Source: Glossina fuscipes
Taxonomy: Eukaryota > Arthropoda > Insecta > Diptera > Glossinidae
Direction: 5' to 3'
DNA: 64,000 nt
Assembly: GCF_014805625.2 (NCBI RefSeq)
Contig: NW_023998517.1
Location: forward strand, 30,237 to 94,236
The position numbers were made by a program, and so were the translations under genes. The notes under the pieces are model-generated. The model was given only the letters and a program-made list of their open reading frames with translations, was not told where the DNA came from and did no database searches. Position 1 is the first letter of the stretch. Each line of letters opens with the position of its first letter. Below are positions 43,701 through 57,700 of the stretch, in pieces.

Positions 43701-45570
43701 CCTAATTGGCTGCCAATGTACTTAATGAGTTTGTCATACCAACTAAAGCTTTAAGATGGGTAGTAGCCGGTATTAAAAACTAGTGATAAAGTGAATATTG
43801 TCTAGAGGTGAGAGACTAGTTGGAGAGACCTCTAATGACTGTATAAAATGAGCAGCACATTATCTCGTGGTGACTCGAAAAACCTTTAACAGGTTTGAAG
43901 TTCGTAAGCGCACATAAAGTATGGGAAGCCCCACATTTCAATGTAAGATTTTAATGTAGGATGCTTTTAGCGGGCTTACGTTGTTATGGTAGAAACAAAA
44001 CGCTGCTCCAGGCTTTACTGTACTGAGTGAAATACATCACTCAATGCTACCAAAGGCAATTAAGCCGTGGTTGTCAGATGAAGATATGCTACGTGAAGCT
44101 GTCTTCCTCACTGGTGAAGAATACGATCTAAGCGAAATCTTTTCGTCTATAACCTATCAAATCGCATTTCTTTAAAAATCGTAAGAATCTTAATAAAGTT
44201 AACGGGTAATTAATATAAATCATTCGGAAAATGAAACGACTGCAGAATTAATAGGAAGAGAAACATCGAATTTTTGCAAAATTAAATAAAAGCTCATGAA
44301 AAGGAGTTAAGATAATTATGCGCTTGAAAATTTGTTTCTGAAAATATGTCCACGAGAATGCCATATAACTTGGACATGTTACATTCCTTTGCTCTTAAAC
44401 CATAGCTTTTTTTGTTAATAAAGCTCGCAAACGACATATGAAAAATGTAATAACTTAACAAGTTTATAATAAAGCGCTACAAAGCTTCTCCTAATAATAG
44501 AAAGCTTTCAGTTTGCTTACAAATTTGATGAAGCTTTTACTTGCCCATTGCCCGCAAAGTTGTGCATTAAATTGTAAGGATCCAGAACTATCTAAATCTG
44601 ACATCACTGGCTCCAAATCTAGCTTTCATTTTAGATATCCTTTTATACACTCTAGAGTAGAAGAATTTGAATAAAGCCGATCTATATTTCAAATGGATAA
44701 AATGACACCACCACAAAATAACGCTTTCGTTTCGATATATTTAAACATGGGAGGAATCTTGGATTGTGCGGGTTGATACGATTTTATATCAGTTATATCT
44801 TGTCACACATATCGGTAGTTTCAGCACTCGCGAATAGCAGTGAAAGCGGGATAAGTTTTCGCCAACACTATCAACACTCCGATTAGGGAATACTGTAGAG
44901 TATTCGTTAAATAGGATTTATATGAAAGCATCGACTTTAATGTGTGGAAATAATTACCGGCTAGGGCTGATATCATAGCAGCTTGTTCCAATCCTGAAAG
45001 CTTGTGGGAAGGAGACAGCCGTAGTACTGTCCGCTTGACAAGCTATGCCACTGAGCTCAGTGAATTAGATCCTCTGACATTAGCCGCAATTTTACCAAAG
45101 AGTCGGGTGCGGCCTACGAAGTGCGATGAATTTTTATTTTTCTTGACAAATATTTATTTATTCATCACTATCTGTTTTATCGGTTTCGAGGAAATCCTCT
45201 TCAGATACAATATACTTATGCCGGCGTTTTTTTCAATCTTTGACGCTCTTTTGATGGGTGCAATTTTGAGCTCTTTCGGCGACGCGATCTAAATCGAATA
45301 TATTGGAGTGAGAAATTGTTCCAGTGTTCTAATAGTGACTAACCTGAAGGAAGTAAAGTGTAGCAGACAAAAGACATTGATTTCAGAACATACGAATTCA
45401 TTAAGAGTTCAGATGGTTTTCACAGACTTTGGCCTTAATGCGGTGCAAGACCCCCACTGACTTTAGCTTTCTAATTTTTCCCTTAATTTTGCAAGAGCTT
45501 TCCGCGTAGAGTGCAGATTTTTCAACACATTTCAACGGATTGAAATTTAGTAAATTTCTTAAATGTGTTG

Positions 45571-45850
45571 TTATACCCTACATCACTTGGGGTATAAGAT
45601 ATTTAAGCTTGTATGGACGTACGTAAAGCGCAGAAGGTTTTAAGAGATTCCCACATTTTATGATATCAATCCAAGCCTGTCTGTTGGTATATCTACGCAA
45701 ATTTTGTTCCAATTGCTGTTCGCAATTTTTGAGATATTTTGATGAAATTTCGTAGAGTGACATGTTTTCATCTAACGATAAACGCTATTGACACTGGTTT
45801 GGATCGGTCCAATTTTGTGACGCGCTCTTCTGAAAAGTCTTTACATGGAA
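45571..45850 (-). repeat. A-family repeat (DINE-like), near full length
   Basis: It starts TTATACCCTACATCACTTGG and continues AAGCTTGTATGGACGTACGT, GCCTGTCTGTTGG, TTTGAGATATTTTGATGAAA and CGCTATTGACACTGGTTTGG to TCTGAAAAGTCTTTACATGG. Confidence 0.8.
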
Positions 45851-47389
45851 TAAAATTGTAATTTTCAAACTGCCTTCGCAAAAGTCACTAAATAGTAATA
45901 ACTCGGCATTGTAAATTTATATGAAAACTTTGGACCGGCTGGGGAAATTTTTTAACCAACTTTCATATCATGAAAATTGACGTTCATACGACAAAAAGGT
46001 GTGATGAAAATTATACCATAATAATAATATAACGTAAAAAAATTAAAATATCAAATTTGGACCATCTCGGCCTATATTTTGGATCTTGCCTTGACAAGGA
46101 TCTTCACGAAAATTGATCGCTTGTAGAGAAGAAAAGTTCTAAGTTTTAATATGTGGGAACGAAAATTGACGCTGAATAGTAATTTCATACAAAAATGAAC
46201 TCCACCAAATTTCTCACTTTAGGCAAATCTCAGTCATAATCAAAAGTAGACTCAACTTTAATGCTCTCTATTGGTATAACAAAACGAATGTTAAGTAAGG
46301 CAAAGGTTTTTTTTGTTATCTTTTATTTTCGCACATTCATTAAAGTGAAGTTAAGCGAGAGAATAATTTTCTTATTTATATCATAATAATCTTTGCTTTC
46401 GTCTTAAGAAAAACCTTGGCCACTTTCTATACCACAATTATCGAGGCATTAAAAAATAGTTTGATTAATTTGCTAAAATTTCTGTGAACGCTATTGTTTT
46501 ATTAACAAAATGAGCCCTGAGGAGAGAGATATACTAAAAATTAAAGTCTCTCTCTCTTCTGGTTTACCCGCAAAATCTAAAATATAGAATAAAAGCAATA
46601 TTCAGCAGAGAACGTTGTAAAATATCTAGCCACCAAAACTACATCAACAACCACAACCAACTATACGGAAATGTGTACTAAGAAAAAACAATTAGTGCGA
46701 CAATTTATCATCCACAAAACATAAACATTTATAGTGATTTATTAACCACCAATTATTTGTTTGTTATATGTATGTTAAAGGCTGCAATTTTGTGGACTGT
46801 TGCGTTATAACTATTCTCGCATCCTAGAGCTCACTATGATTTAACATTTTTGTCATGGGTTGGAATATTTGAGTTTTAACAAACACGTCTACAGACGGCC
46901 GGCGCAAACACTTAATATATGTTGAAATTTCGTACAAGTGTTAGTATGAAATTTCCTTCAAGCACTCTTGCACACCACATGAACACGCCCAAGTTATGTT
47001 AGTTGGTATGTAGGGTATAGGAAAGTATGTATTTCTATAGATTTTATGTAAAAGATAAGGAGGTTTAAACAATTATAGTACAAGGATTATAAATTTTACA
47101 GTTTTTTTAATAAAAGAATAAAACAATAGAAAAACATTTTCAAGGCAAGAAATTTTAAAAATTTTATGAAAAGATAGTACTGAAGATATACTAGATTTGG
47201 GGATCGAATCATTTGAAGGCGTTTGATACTTGATTGCAAGATGAAGCGAATACAAATTAATAATACATCGTATAGGGCATATTGTAAATGATGTTTTGAT
47301 AGCAGGTAATTGTCTACATTAGAAATCACATCTTACTCCTGTTAAGTATATAGATATATAGTTTATTTATTCTCTCATTATGCCATAAG

Positions 47390-47550
47390 TAAGTTTTCAG
47401 GGACGCACGTAACATCTACAAAGGCTTAAGATAGACGAACTTTTTATTATACCGATCGATTCAGAGTCATTTTCTGTCCGTATGTCCGTCTGATGACACT
47501 CCATACAACCTGCAATCTACAGGTCACTATAATTGAGACATGGCCATGTT
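47390..47550 (-). repeat. A-family repeat fragment
   Basis: CGCACGTAACATCTACAAAG, CTTAAGATAGACGAAC, TTATACCGATCGATTCAGAG, TCTGTCCGTATGTCCGTCTG and CAATCTACAGGTCAC appear in family order. Confidence 0.65.
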
Positions 47551-48439
47551 CCACTATAGTGTTTTCACTTGTTTTTCGTTACCTGATTTTTCGTCTTTGA
47601 TATGAAAGTTTTGTTAGTCAAAAATCAGTTCAAATCAATGTGAAAGAATGATAAAACGAAAGCTCTACACATCTGAGAGAGATGGAAAAAATCAATATTT
47701 TTCTATAGCTGTAGGCACAAGAGTTGATTTAGCTGATTTTTATGATATATGATATAATGTCAAATTTGATCTTCTGGGCACAGTGCTGATATCATGATTA
47801 TGACATTTGTAATGCTATTCACACCAATGAAATATAAAGACTTCGATACATATTTTCTCGCAGAGAGCGGGTTCCTTTTCTTATATACTCCCTATGAAGG
47901 TTACAAGAAACATGCCGCAGCTGTGCTATCATTAGAGCAAAAGGCCGAAAACTGTAATTTAAATAAATTTATTAAAGGTCTTTGTAAGCGACAATGTTTT
48001 GCCAAGCGTTCGTTGACTTATTCAATTTCAAAACTACCGCATTAATTATATTATCACAGCACAAATCTCTCCGGAGGTAATTATTATTTGAATTAAATGT
48101 AAAATTTCAATTATGTAAAATCACGTAAAGTGTTGCTAGTATAAGCAAAGTACATTAGTTAAGAATTCAATTATATTGCTATTAGAAGTGTTCTTTTGCT
48201 TTTCTTTTTTTTTTAAATGAAAACAATGTGCAAAAGCTGATTATTTTTGTGATGACATTGAGAAAGACTTCTGATACGAATACGATTGCTTTATCCTAAA
48301 TAATTTCCGCTTTTCAAGCAATAAATGCTAAGTTTCGAATAATAGAAAACTCTTCGAAAACTCTATCTTAGAGTGAATACAGCTCTCTTCCATAATTAAA
48401 TTACATTGCATTTACGTTACTCTGGAAGCGTTATTATTG

Positions 48440-48670
48440 TCATTTTTACCTTAAAACACTTGTGGCACAAGGTTGTGCTTATGTAACAACCAGAAGGACT
48501 TGAGATAGACCCATCTTTTTTTATTATACCGATCCATTCAGAAAGTGATTCTAAGCTTGTCTTTTTTACGGTCCTCTGGTCATGTATTCTTATGTGCAAC
48601 CCACAGTCGCAATTTTTTCGGTGCTGGGATGAAATTTGGTACACTAACGTGTTTCGGCCTACTTGCTTAA
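48440..48670 (-). repeat. A-family repeat (DINE-like)
   Basis: It contains CACTTGTGGCACAAGG, CAGAAGGACTTGAGATAGAC, TTATACCGATCCATTCAGAA then AGTGATTCTAAG (palindrome remnant), TGTGCAACC and GATGAAATTTGGTACACTAA then CGTGTTTCGGCC. Confidence 0.75.
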
Positions 48671-49357
48671 CTGATATCGATATAATGTCTTTTTTTTTCT
48701 GGATACCTCCCTATATGAAAAATATTCCAATTTACGGAAGGTCAGATGAACATGTTTAAATTGATTGATAGTTTCACGTCGATCAAGAATATACACTCTT
48801 TACAGGGTTGCTGAAGCTTCCTTTTGGGAAGAAGAAAAAAAACCAAAAGGAGTATACCGCCATCCCTCAGTGATGGGCGCGGTGGCGCCCTTGTGTGGCA
48901 AAACTATCCAATTTTTGATATTTTCTGATGAAAATTGTTTCGTAATAATAAATTCATATAAAAATTTGAGTCAAATAGATTATCTAATATGTCTAACTAG
49001 ATTAGATTAATTAAACTCAATCATGTAAGAGGGCTCTCATGAAAGCAAACTTTACTATGTCTATCATGTAATTGTAGAAATTTCTACTAAAACCTTTGAC
49101 TTGAAAATTTTACGTCATCTTTACAGGCTAAAGTCAGTTTGCACCCGTTGCATTTCTCCATGCAAGTGAACAAGTAACTGAGTATTTTGTGAATGCATGG
49201 ATGCGAAGTTCAACAGTTTATTTAGAAAACCGAAATATATCGCCCAAACGCACACTGTAGATAGCTAGAAGCTGGTAATATCTGCAAGTTAATTTTTTTC
49301 AAAAGACAATTAAGAACACTATAGTGGGCCAATATTTACAGTTAAATATCCCAAATT

Positions 49358-49655
49358 ACTTCGCTTAACGCAGTTATTCATGTGACGACTTTTCACAATA
49401 AGGCGTTACGTCGGAAGTGAGCGAATAATTGGCCCGATCCGAACCATTTTCAAGAGCCTTCGTCGTTGGGCCAAAACACGTCGGTGTACTATATTTTATG
49501 AAAATATTTCAAAAATTTGCGGGTTATAGGTGCAGACAAGCTTAGATCAATTGTGAATTGATGGGTGTAGCGAAAGTAAGATTTATCTCAAGAACTTCAG
49601 AGTGTTGCATACGCACTAATATGCCATTGGATCACAAGTACCGTCGGATATAAAA
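49358..49655 (+). repeat. A-family repeat (DINE-like), near full length
   Basis: It starts ACTTCGCTTAACGCAGTTAT, continues TCATGTGACGACTTTTCACA, ATAAGGCGTTACG, CGATCCGAACCATTTTCAAG and GGGCCAAAACACGTCGGTGT, and ends GGATCACAAGTACCGTCGGA, TATAAAAAGT. The GGACAGACGG block is lost. Confidence 0.8.
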
Positions 49656-51418
49656 AGTAAGATTTGAGATAATTACAGGGATTATATTAAAATGACCGAA
49701 TCTTACGTCGGAATATACTTCAATACTGTGGCGGTCTAAAACATAATCTGTAAGGGCAGGAATGCCTTTACCTCTTAAGATTTAAAGAAAAGCCTTTAAT
49801 GTTGAAAATGTTGGAAGAACTGTGTCAACGTTTGTGTCATGAATTCATAATTTTTTTCCCACATTTGCTACTTTATGACACCCATACAAATGCGACAGAT
49901 TTTGAGATAACGTTTAATATTAAAAAAAAAAAAAAACCAATTCAATATTTCATGCGATCTTAAAAGATTTTCAAACTTGAAATTGAAAAAAATTTACAGA
50001 TGAAAAAATTCAATTTGCTTTCCGATTTATTCCCTCAAAGAAGTCGAATCACAAATTAAAGACATCGATGTTTAAATAAATGGAAACGAATGAGAAAATC
50101 GAAAATGAGTTCGTACATTCACACATGAATAACTAACTAACTGTTAAACATGTTTGAAATTTCAAACGTTGACAGTAGTAATAAATGGTGAAAGAGTAAA
50201 TTCAGAGGACTCAAGCAAAAAAAAAAAGAAAAAAACAGTTTCATTTTTCCAATAAATTTAAAATCAAGGTTCGTAAACGCTTGCAGGTATTTCAAAATGT
50301 ATTACGTTCATAGCAATTTAATGATTGTGTTCGGTTATCATCTGTATATAAACGTCAAATGGTTATGTTTCTCAGTATCCTATATATGCGAGCGAAACTT
50401 GTCTGATACGTAAAGTGCTTTGGAACCATTTACTTCCTATGGGTGTCACAATAATAAATCGTTGGTTTACATACTGTCCATACACAGTCGACTCTGTTTA
50501 AGGGGGACAGTGCCAACACAAAAGGCAGATTATAAATTAAATTTAAATCTTTACACACTCTTGTGTTGTCTTCATTTCTGTTGTAAACTTTGCTTGCTTT
50601 GATATAAAATTGCCTTTGAAGGGAGTTCTTGCTCTTTACCAGAAGTTTCTTTTGCTACTCAGTTAATCACAGACAAAGATGACTGTTGGCGTCCTTTTTT
50701 CTATTGTTTTCGTGTTGAGGTACATTCTTAGGCATCTAAGAACTTTCCATTACGAACGAGTTCTATGCGGAAAGTTGAGTCGTGCCATCGGGAAAAAATT
50801 TTCACCTATCAATTATTACAACTTCGCTCAAGCGAATTCACTCACTATTAGTTGTTCACTGTCAAAGTGTACTGTTTTTATGTCTGCATTTAAGTCGCCA
50901 TAGTTTTCGGGCATCGCTTATCGTAATCAGGAATAACTTATCGGAACTGTCTTCCCTATCACAGCCATGAAAGAAATAATTCTCCTTTCTCAAGTTAATG
51001 AATTGTAGCGTCTTTACCGACTTCGGAAAGTTGCAATATTTGAAGCTGGAAGTCATCTGTTTCTGATTTGAGTGCCGTATGTTAAACTCTGACTCCGAAG
51101 TGCGTTGCCTGAAAGCATTTAGAGCTCGTATTGCTTAAATATCTTTGAACATCAAATACTTTGCTGAAATGTTTTCTATTCTTTCGTGAAGTCTTGACAG
51201 AGTTGGCATGTGTGCATGTAAGCCAATTACGCTTACGAGGAGAGGTTACCTTATATACAACCAAGCCTTAAACGAAGAAAGTAAATAAAAGTATGTAAAG
51301 CAAATGCCCGAAATAAAAATGATCGTATCTTTATCGTATAGAATGAGTGATTGGCAACCACATGTCCTTGTTCTTGTTTCCCTCAAGCTGTCAGCTGACC
51401 TAAGTAATGATTTATTTT

Positions 51419-51600
51419 GCCGATTAGGTAAAAGGTAGGATTTCGACAAATAACTCGATGGTCGTAGGTTCAAATCGCAAGTGTGGTAGGAGTTTCAATA
51501 GTGGCGATAGCCTTAGAATGCTTTAAAACTTTAGTCTTAGAATTTATTTCTCCGGCTAAATTAACAATAATAATAGTGATAATAATAATAATAATATAAC
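51419..51600 (+). repeat. tRNA-headed SINE, copy S4
   Basis: GCCGATTAGGTAAAAGGTAG, then ATGGTCGTAGGTTCAAATCG (box B), then a body with GAATGCTTTAAAACTTTAGT and CTTAGAA. It ends in a (TAA)n run at 51575-51598. Confidence 0.65.
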
Positions 51601-52739
51601 AAGTGACTTAATTGAGAGGAATCGACTGTGCGTATACGCTACCAGTTGCACATTAACCACACACAAGCTATTTTATATGTATGCCTGCGTAAAAGAGCAT
51701 GTAGACACAAACACTATTATCTTTCCATACACTTTCCATTATGGTATGTACCGCAAATATGTATCGCAAGCACAATTGTATATTTTCTTCCCTTATGTTC
51801 GCCCGTAAAGACCCCATATTCGTACAAACTTACAATAAAACAAACAGTCTAGATACGTATACGCAGCACCTTTTGCTATAAAAATCCAATTTTATTAATG
51901 TTTGCTTATCAGAGTTCACTAAAGTATTGTTGTACATTCAAATATCGTATTCTGGGAACATTCGATAGAAATCCTTTCCAAAAAATATTTGCTTTCTAAA
52001 ACAAAAAACTTGCTTTGAATTCGAATTGTAGGGCACATCATATAAAACCACATTGAGCAATATCTACTGTTTGCACAAGTAGGTTGTAGGTAAGCCTTTG
52101 ATGTGTGGCAGTTGAAAACAAAACAAAAATATTTAAGAACTTCTGCTTGTTTGTAAACGGCTATAGGGGATGCCGTGTTTAATAGGAGTATATAAACGAA
52201 TTGATCGACCGTATTACCAGCTTCAGACCAAATGTGTTTAATGGGAACAGGTGACCTCATATCGTTGGTTATGCATGTTATGTGTCTATTGCATAGTTTT
52301 CCTAAGGTAAAGCAAAATACTCGCACATCTATTTATCATTATTATAAGAACAATTTTCTCTAAAGGGTTAAAAACGTTTTTAATGGTGATTTTTCAGTTC
52401 AAGGTTTTCTAACTTTTTTCTTGCAATTCATTGCCCAACTACTATAACACTTTACGGATTATTGGGATTTTCGTAATAACTTTTCTCTTCTCTTCTCTTC
52501 TTTTTAAAATTCTATACAATTTTTTTTTTTTTTGGCAAATATAACCTTAATAAAATTTCTCTTTCGCTCTATCAATAATATATTTTAATAATGCCTATTA
52601 TTTATTATTAATTTTTAAAAAAAAAAAGAGCCATCGAATGTTGGGCGGGGAGGAGATAAAAGAGTTTTCGAGATAAAACATAACTTGAAAGTGCGCATTT
52701 TCGGCACATAAGTGGCTTGTGGTACGCACAAATTGAATT

Positions 52740-52960
52740 TGTACGCAAAATATATACCACATGTACAATACCTAGACGGACGTAAGATAGATTCATGTTT
52801 CACGTCATAGTCACTTTCTGAATCGACGTAAACTTGTCGGTCCGTCTTGAATTCATGCGCTTCAACCTACAGATGGCAGTTTTTTCATATGGTTTGACGA
52901 AATTTGCTACACCAACATGTTTCACCCAAGGTTCGTTCAAAGTTCTCTCGTTACCGAAAA
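52740..52960 (-). repeat. A-family repeat, degenerate
   Basis: GACGGACGTAAGATAG, TCACTTTCTGAATCGACGTA, AACTTGTCGGTCCGTC, TTCAACCTACAG and GACGAAATTTGCTACACCAA then CATGTTTCACCCAAG follow the reversed family order. Confidence 0.6.
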
Positions 52961-53454
52961 AGAAGACATTGCGTACAGATTTGCAAAAGAATTTGAAAGT
53001 GACTTCAATTTTTCAAGGGCACGTCTACCGCGCCCACACGCCTAGTAAAAACTTTTATTGTCGAAATAGAAACAACCAGCCGCGCCACTCCACATTATAA
53101 AGCACGAAATTTTAGACGTTTTACTTATTTTGTGTTTTTTAGGGTGACGGTGATGAGTTCAAAAGATTGGGTCACGACCGAATATAGCTGTCTTTCTGGT
53201 TTATTTATCAATTTGAATATACTACTTTTCGTTAGCAACACCACTGTGTGTGGTGAGCTGGATTTTCGTTTTTTTCAAAATAGTTCTTCAGAAAGCCATT
53301 TCGTGTTTTTTTTTTCGAAATGAGAAACGTTTTTTTTGCAGTGGATAAATACATTTTGCCCCAAACGACTTTGACCTACCTTTGCCTACACAAAATAACA
53401 TTGTTACAGTTAGTGTTATTGTGTTATTCAGTGTAAACAGACACTAATCATGAG

Positions 53455-53945
53455 ACGTTCAAAATTGCATTTTCGAAATTCATTACTTTCATTTGCTTCG
53501 TTGCTTGCCAGACAAAACAAGAAGGCTTGTCTGTGTCATATTGTGACTGGCGATGAAAAGTGGGACTACTACGACAATCCTAAGCGCATAAAGTCATGCC
53601 TTTGTCCAGGAGAACTATTCACATCGACATGGAGGCCGTACAGTTTTGCTATGCTTATAGTGGAAGCAACAAAGTTAAGCGTATTATCAGTTGCTAAAAC
53701 CGAACGAAACTGTCATTGGAGATGTTCACCCACGTCAATTCAGCGAATTGAATGATGCATTGCTATACATAAGACAAGCAATGGCGGTTCACAAGCGCAA
53801 GGTCGTACACTTGCATGACCCATGCTCGGCCTTATGTTGCTAAAATTGTCCGTTGATATACTATTACCGCGCGAATAGAAAGATCTGCTGTACCCGGCGT
53901 ACTCACAATACATTCTCAGACCACTTGTTCAGTGATGGAAAATAT
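53455..53945 (+). pseudogene. Mariner transposase relic M2
   Basis: ASLLARQNKKACLCHIVTGD continues EKWDYYDNPKRIKS, then PGELFTST. The first catalytic Asp (TGDEKW) is kept. Later blocks are in shifted frames: a PNET-like ...KTERNCHWRC region and a PAYSQYILRP end corresponding to PPYSPDLAPSD, whose catalytic Asp is gone. It is multiply frameshifted and dead. The homologous start (GCTTGCCAGACAAAACAAGAAG) also occurs in M3. Confidence 0.82.
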
Positions 53946-54059
53946 TTTGATTAATATATATATTGTGCCAGTTTATCTCAATAAATGCCTTTTTCAAGTG
54001 CAACAATGGCCAAAATGTTTGCGCACGCCTAAAATCGCATTCGATTAAGGTACTCTCTC

Positions 54060-54212
54060 GGCGATCTTACGAATTGTTATTTATCTGTTTGTGTTATGTA
54101 ATTCCTTTATTTTCTCTTCGTCAGTTCTAAACGACCTTCTAGAACGTGGTGCATCTTCAATATCAAAATTGTTGGAGCGAAATTTTGTAAACCACTTTTT
54201 GCACTGGTTTCT
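54060..54212 (-). pseudogene. Mariner transposase N-terminal fragment M4
   Basis: The - strand reads RNQCKKWFTKFRSNNFDIED then APRSRRSFRTDEEKIKELHN, the first helix-turn-helix and linker of mariner transposases (CQxWFxKFRSGNFDLEDAPRSGRP). A stop follows after NTNR, then KIAERVP, a likely second HTH remnant. It faces M2, which carries only the catalytic half on the + strand, so the two do not form one element in normal order. Confidence 0.8.
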
Positions 54213-54733
54213 TTTTATACATCTTTCTCATACATATTAATTTTTTTTTTTTTTTGCTTGAACATCATTTTTACTCTACCGAATGTAAACAAGTAAAATA
54301 TGATGGATTCTGTTGCTTTCAACTTTCCATAGCTGATAAGGCACCAAAGCAAAAAAAAGCTATTCAGCAGAATCAAATAAATTTGTGGAAAAATTTAATA
54401 AAACCCAGCGTTGGGATGCAGCGAAACGACTTTCCCAACAGCCATTTTTATTATGATAATTTAGGGCCGCTTTTCAAATTGTCGTGTCAGATTGAGTAAT
54501 CAGTTCCTTGGCAATGTCTCTTCTTCTACACAAATCCAATGGAATGAGAAGGGGAAAAAGCTACCATGTACTGGACGTTCCATTTAGAAATTGACTTAAA
54601 CTATTCTAATATTTATGTTCGCTTTCTATTTACTTCTACTTCGTGTCTGCATTGTTGCATTGTTCCAATTAGGGGACGATGACCTCAGTTATTTTCACCT
54701 TAACATAACATTTACTTATTATCTTTTTGTACA

Positions 54734-54743
54734 NNNNNNNNNN
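54734..54743. other. Assembly gap (10 N)
   Basis: Ten N bases beside a TG-repeat; the true length of the repeat or gap is unknown. Confidence 0.99.
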
Positions 54744-54774
54744 TGTGTGTGTGTGTGTATGTGTGCGTGTGTGT
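54744..54774. repeat. (TG)n microsatellite
   Basis: TG units with TATG and CG interruptions, immediately right of the N run. Confidence 0.95.
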
Positions 54775-57700
54775 AACAAAAAATAAAGAAACATTTCTCT
54801 GGACAAAAATTGGCGAAAAATGTGGTTCAGCATACGAAATGAGTTTGGGTTATTTAGATCGGATTGGACTATCATTCAAATGCAAATGTTTTTACAAAAA
54901 GCAAGATGTGCCATAAAAGTTCAATTTTTTTTTTCTATTAAATGACGAAAATTGATGTAGAACAGCGATTTGGGTGCATTTTTTAAACCTTTATGGATTC
55001 TTACCAGATTCTAAAAGATCAAATATTAACAAGCTATATCTGGCTGCCAAAGGTAACTAAAGAATTGTGTTAGACGAACTGTGCTTTGTTTTGTTTTCTT
55101 TTTTCAAACATAAAAAATATGAAGTAATCGGGACCATTGTTCAGAGTGAATATTGTTTTTAATTTAAATTTTTTTGCTTAGTCTGACCAGATATTTTCGC
55201 AACTCTCTCTTATTTTAACTGTTATGGGCTATTTTGTGTTTCACATACGAACGATTGCAAGATTCATGGGAATCTTAGGTTCATATGCCAAAAGCATACA
55301 AAGCAGTACAGATTACATAACTAAAACTTTAAGTTGTGTTTCAGCTAGGTTTGACTCTGCTTCGCTCAGACCTTTGCGGCTTTTCACATCTTCGTGCGAT
55401 ATAAGATGTTTGCGACCTGACATCGTACCTTTTGCCCTCTTTTGGCCCCATTGTGCGCCACTTTTGCGTAACACATTTATAGGAAACTTGTCTGTATATC
55501 TTAGCCCTCTTTTTGTACGCCGAAAGTCGGACGCTGCAAAGGGATGGAAGCACGTGTCATTGAAAAGCTAGCGAGTTCAGCAGTAAAGTTGGACTTTCTC
55601 CCTTTATCCCACAGATGCTATAGACAGACGATTACACTAGAAGAAGGACAGACGAAACTTACTTACCCGACGAGCTGATTTTATGCCCTGGGCCATTCTG
55701 TACCCTACCACATCTACGTTCTGCATCGGCCCATAATTATATATGGAAAACTTGCTTAACAAGTACTTGGCCCACCGATGCAGACAAGTGGTAATCAAAA
55801 GGGCACGAGCCTAGTAAGCTGTATGGATTAACACTTTCCAATTGACTGCTTCTAATGTGCCGCGAAATGATTTTGCAATAAGAATCTGTAAATGGATTAC
55901 TTATCAAAAATTGTCCTCGTGTCGTTTCGTTTTAACAAAAATAAGATCGATTCTGACTGTTTTTTAAAGAACGAATTGGTTAAATGGATCAATTGTTGCT
56001 GGCAGAGTTTGATATAAACCGCACATCAGACTTAAATAGGTCACACACACGATGGCATCGTTGAATCTACCCATGAATTTTTGCGACTCAAAATAAAATC
56101 ACTTTTCACCCGGAATAGGAGTACGATGCAAATATCACCTCTTTTTGCAGCGTTTGAGGAAAAAATAATATTATCGATGCAAGCTGTTGGACGCTATTGT
56201 AAATTATTTTGTTGTACGAAAGTACTATTGTTGTGAGTTGAAAATCTTTGTCTGATAGTGACAAAATTGAGAGGACTATTAGAACTTTCTATGGGCAGGC
56301 CTCTTGCCAGGTATAAGATGATGAAATGCTTGCATACTCTATGGAGACCTCATTTATTTAAACCAAAATTTTACTCCGGCCTCTGGAAGTAGTCGTAGTG
56401 AATACATTATATTTTTAATGACAGCAGTAGATAATAGTAAAGTTGCTTTTCTCTTTTTTTTCTTCTTTTTTTAGTTTTCTGTGGGTTTTTGTGAAGGTTT
56501 ACTTTGTGTCAACGCGTTGGCATGTTAATTGGTCTTCATGACATATTGAATTATGAAATAAATTAAAGTAATTGGTAAGCAATTATTATTAAAACATAAT
56601 TTTTGTTTTTAATAACGTCAATACCCATAAATATTTGTATATTTACTATTATATCAATGTTGCAAATGAAATTTTAAAGGTGAAGCGTTAATGTTTGTTA
56701 TAGATATAGTATGAAAGTAGTATGTGTGATTGGGATATTATTGAATTTTCAACCGTATTTTCACGTGTAACGTGTATATGATAAATTCTGCAAAAAAAAA
56801 AAAAAAAAAAACTAGTCAATATTGAATATAGGTTCCGATATATTTACGCAGGTGCGGACTTGTAGGCATGCTTGCATGCCTGATTATACTTTACACATAT
56901 ATGTTATTGTATATGTTATGAATACGGATCCATTCTGCACGAACATATATCTAGAACATATATATCGATTTTATGTGGTAGTTTACTTCAAGTGGCAAAC
57001 AACAAAAACTCATATATTGCTACTTTACGGTCAGCACGTACGTATTACATGTACGTTAAAGGTGAAAATGTAGAGTTTAAAGTAACAATTTTCGCTAGGA
57101 TTCAATTTCAGTGTAATGTTCACTATGGCAATAAGGCGGCAGTGTGCTTGCTTGTACTGAATATGAAAGAGCAATAAACGTGAAATGGCAAAACTTTACT
57201 TTGTTCATCCTTCTATTCCATTGCATCAGTTTAACTTAATGGGAATTCTGCCACAAACTCCTCGGAAAACTGTTGGCTCCATGTAAACATCGCAATTAGT
57301 TACAGTATCGATACAATATGTGGTAGTATTGCATCGTATACTCTGTGTCAACACAACTTGCACACTACGTACACAATGTGGAAGTTTCATACCATCATGC
57401 AGTGTAATGAGTTTGTTATGTTTATTGCTTCAATGTTTACTTTTTTCTTTCTTATTATTCATCAATTAAATCGTGAAAGTTAATATGCTAAAGATTAAAA
57501 TGTAATCCTTATTCAATTTATACAAATGGGCGGCTTTTAGCGAAAGTGTGCTGTATGTAGCTTTAATTGCATTCGCTTCAGCAACAAAGTAAGAGGATTT
57601 GCTAATTATCTTCGCGTGCATGTGTGTTAGTATATATGTGTGTGTGTATGCGCGTTGGTGTGAACGCATGGGTACAAGTAAGAGGAAAATGAAGAAAGTT

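Noticed and set aside
45002..45292. 96-codon ORF on the + strand
   Set aside because: The hydrophobic middle could suggest a membrane segment, but the start context and remaining sequence show no family likeness.
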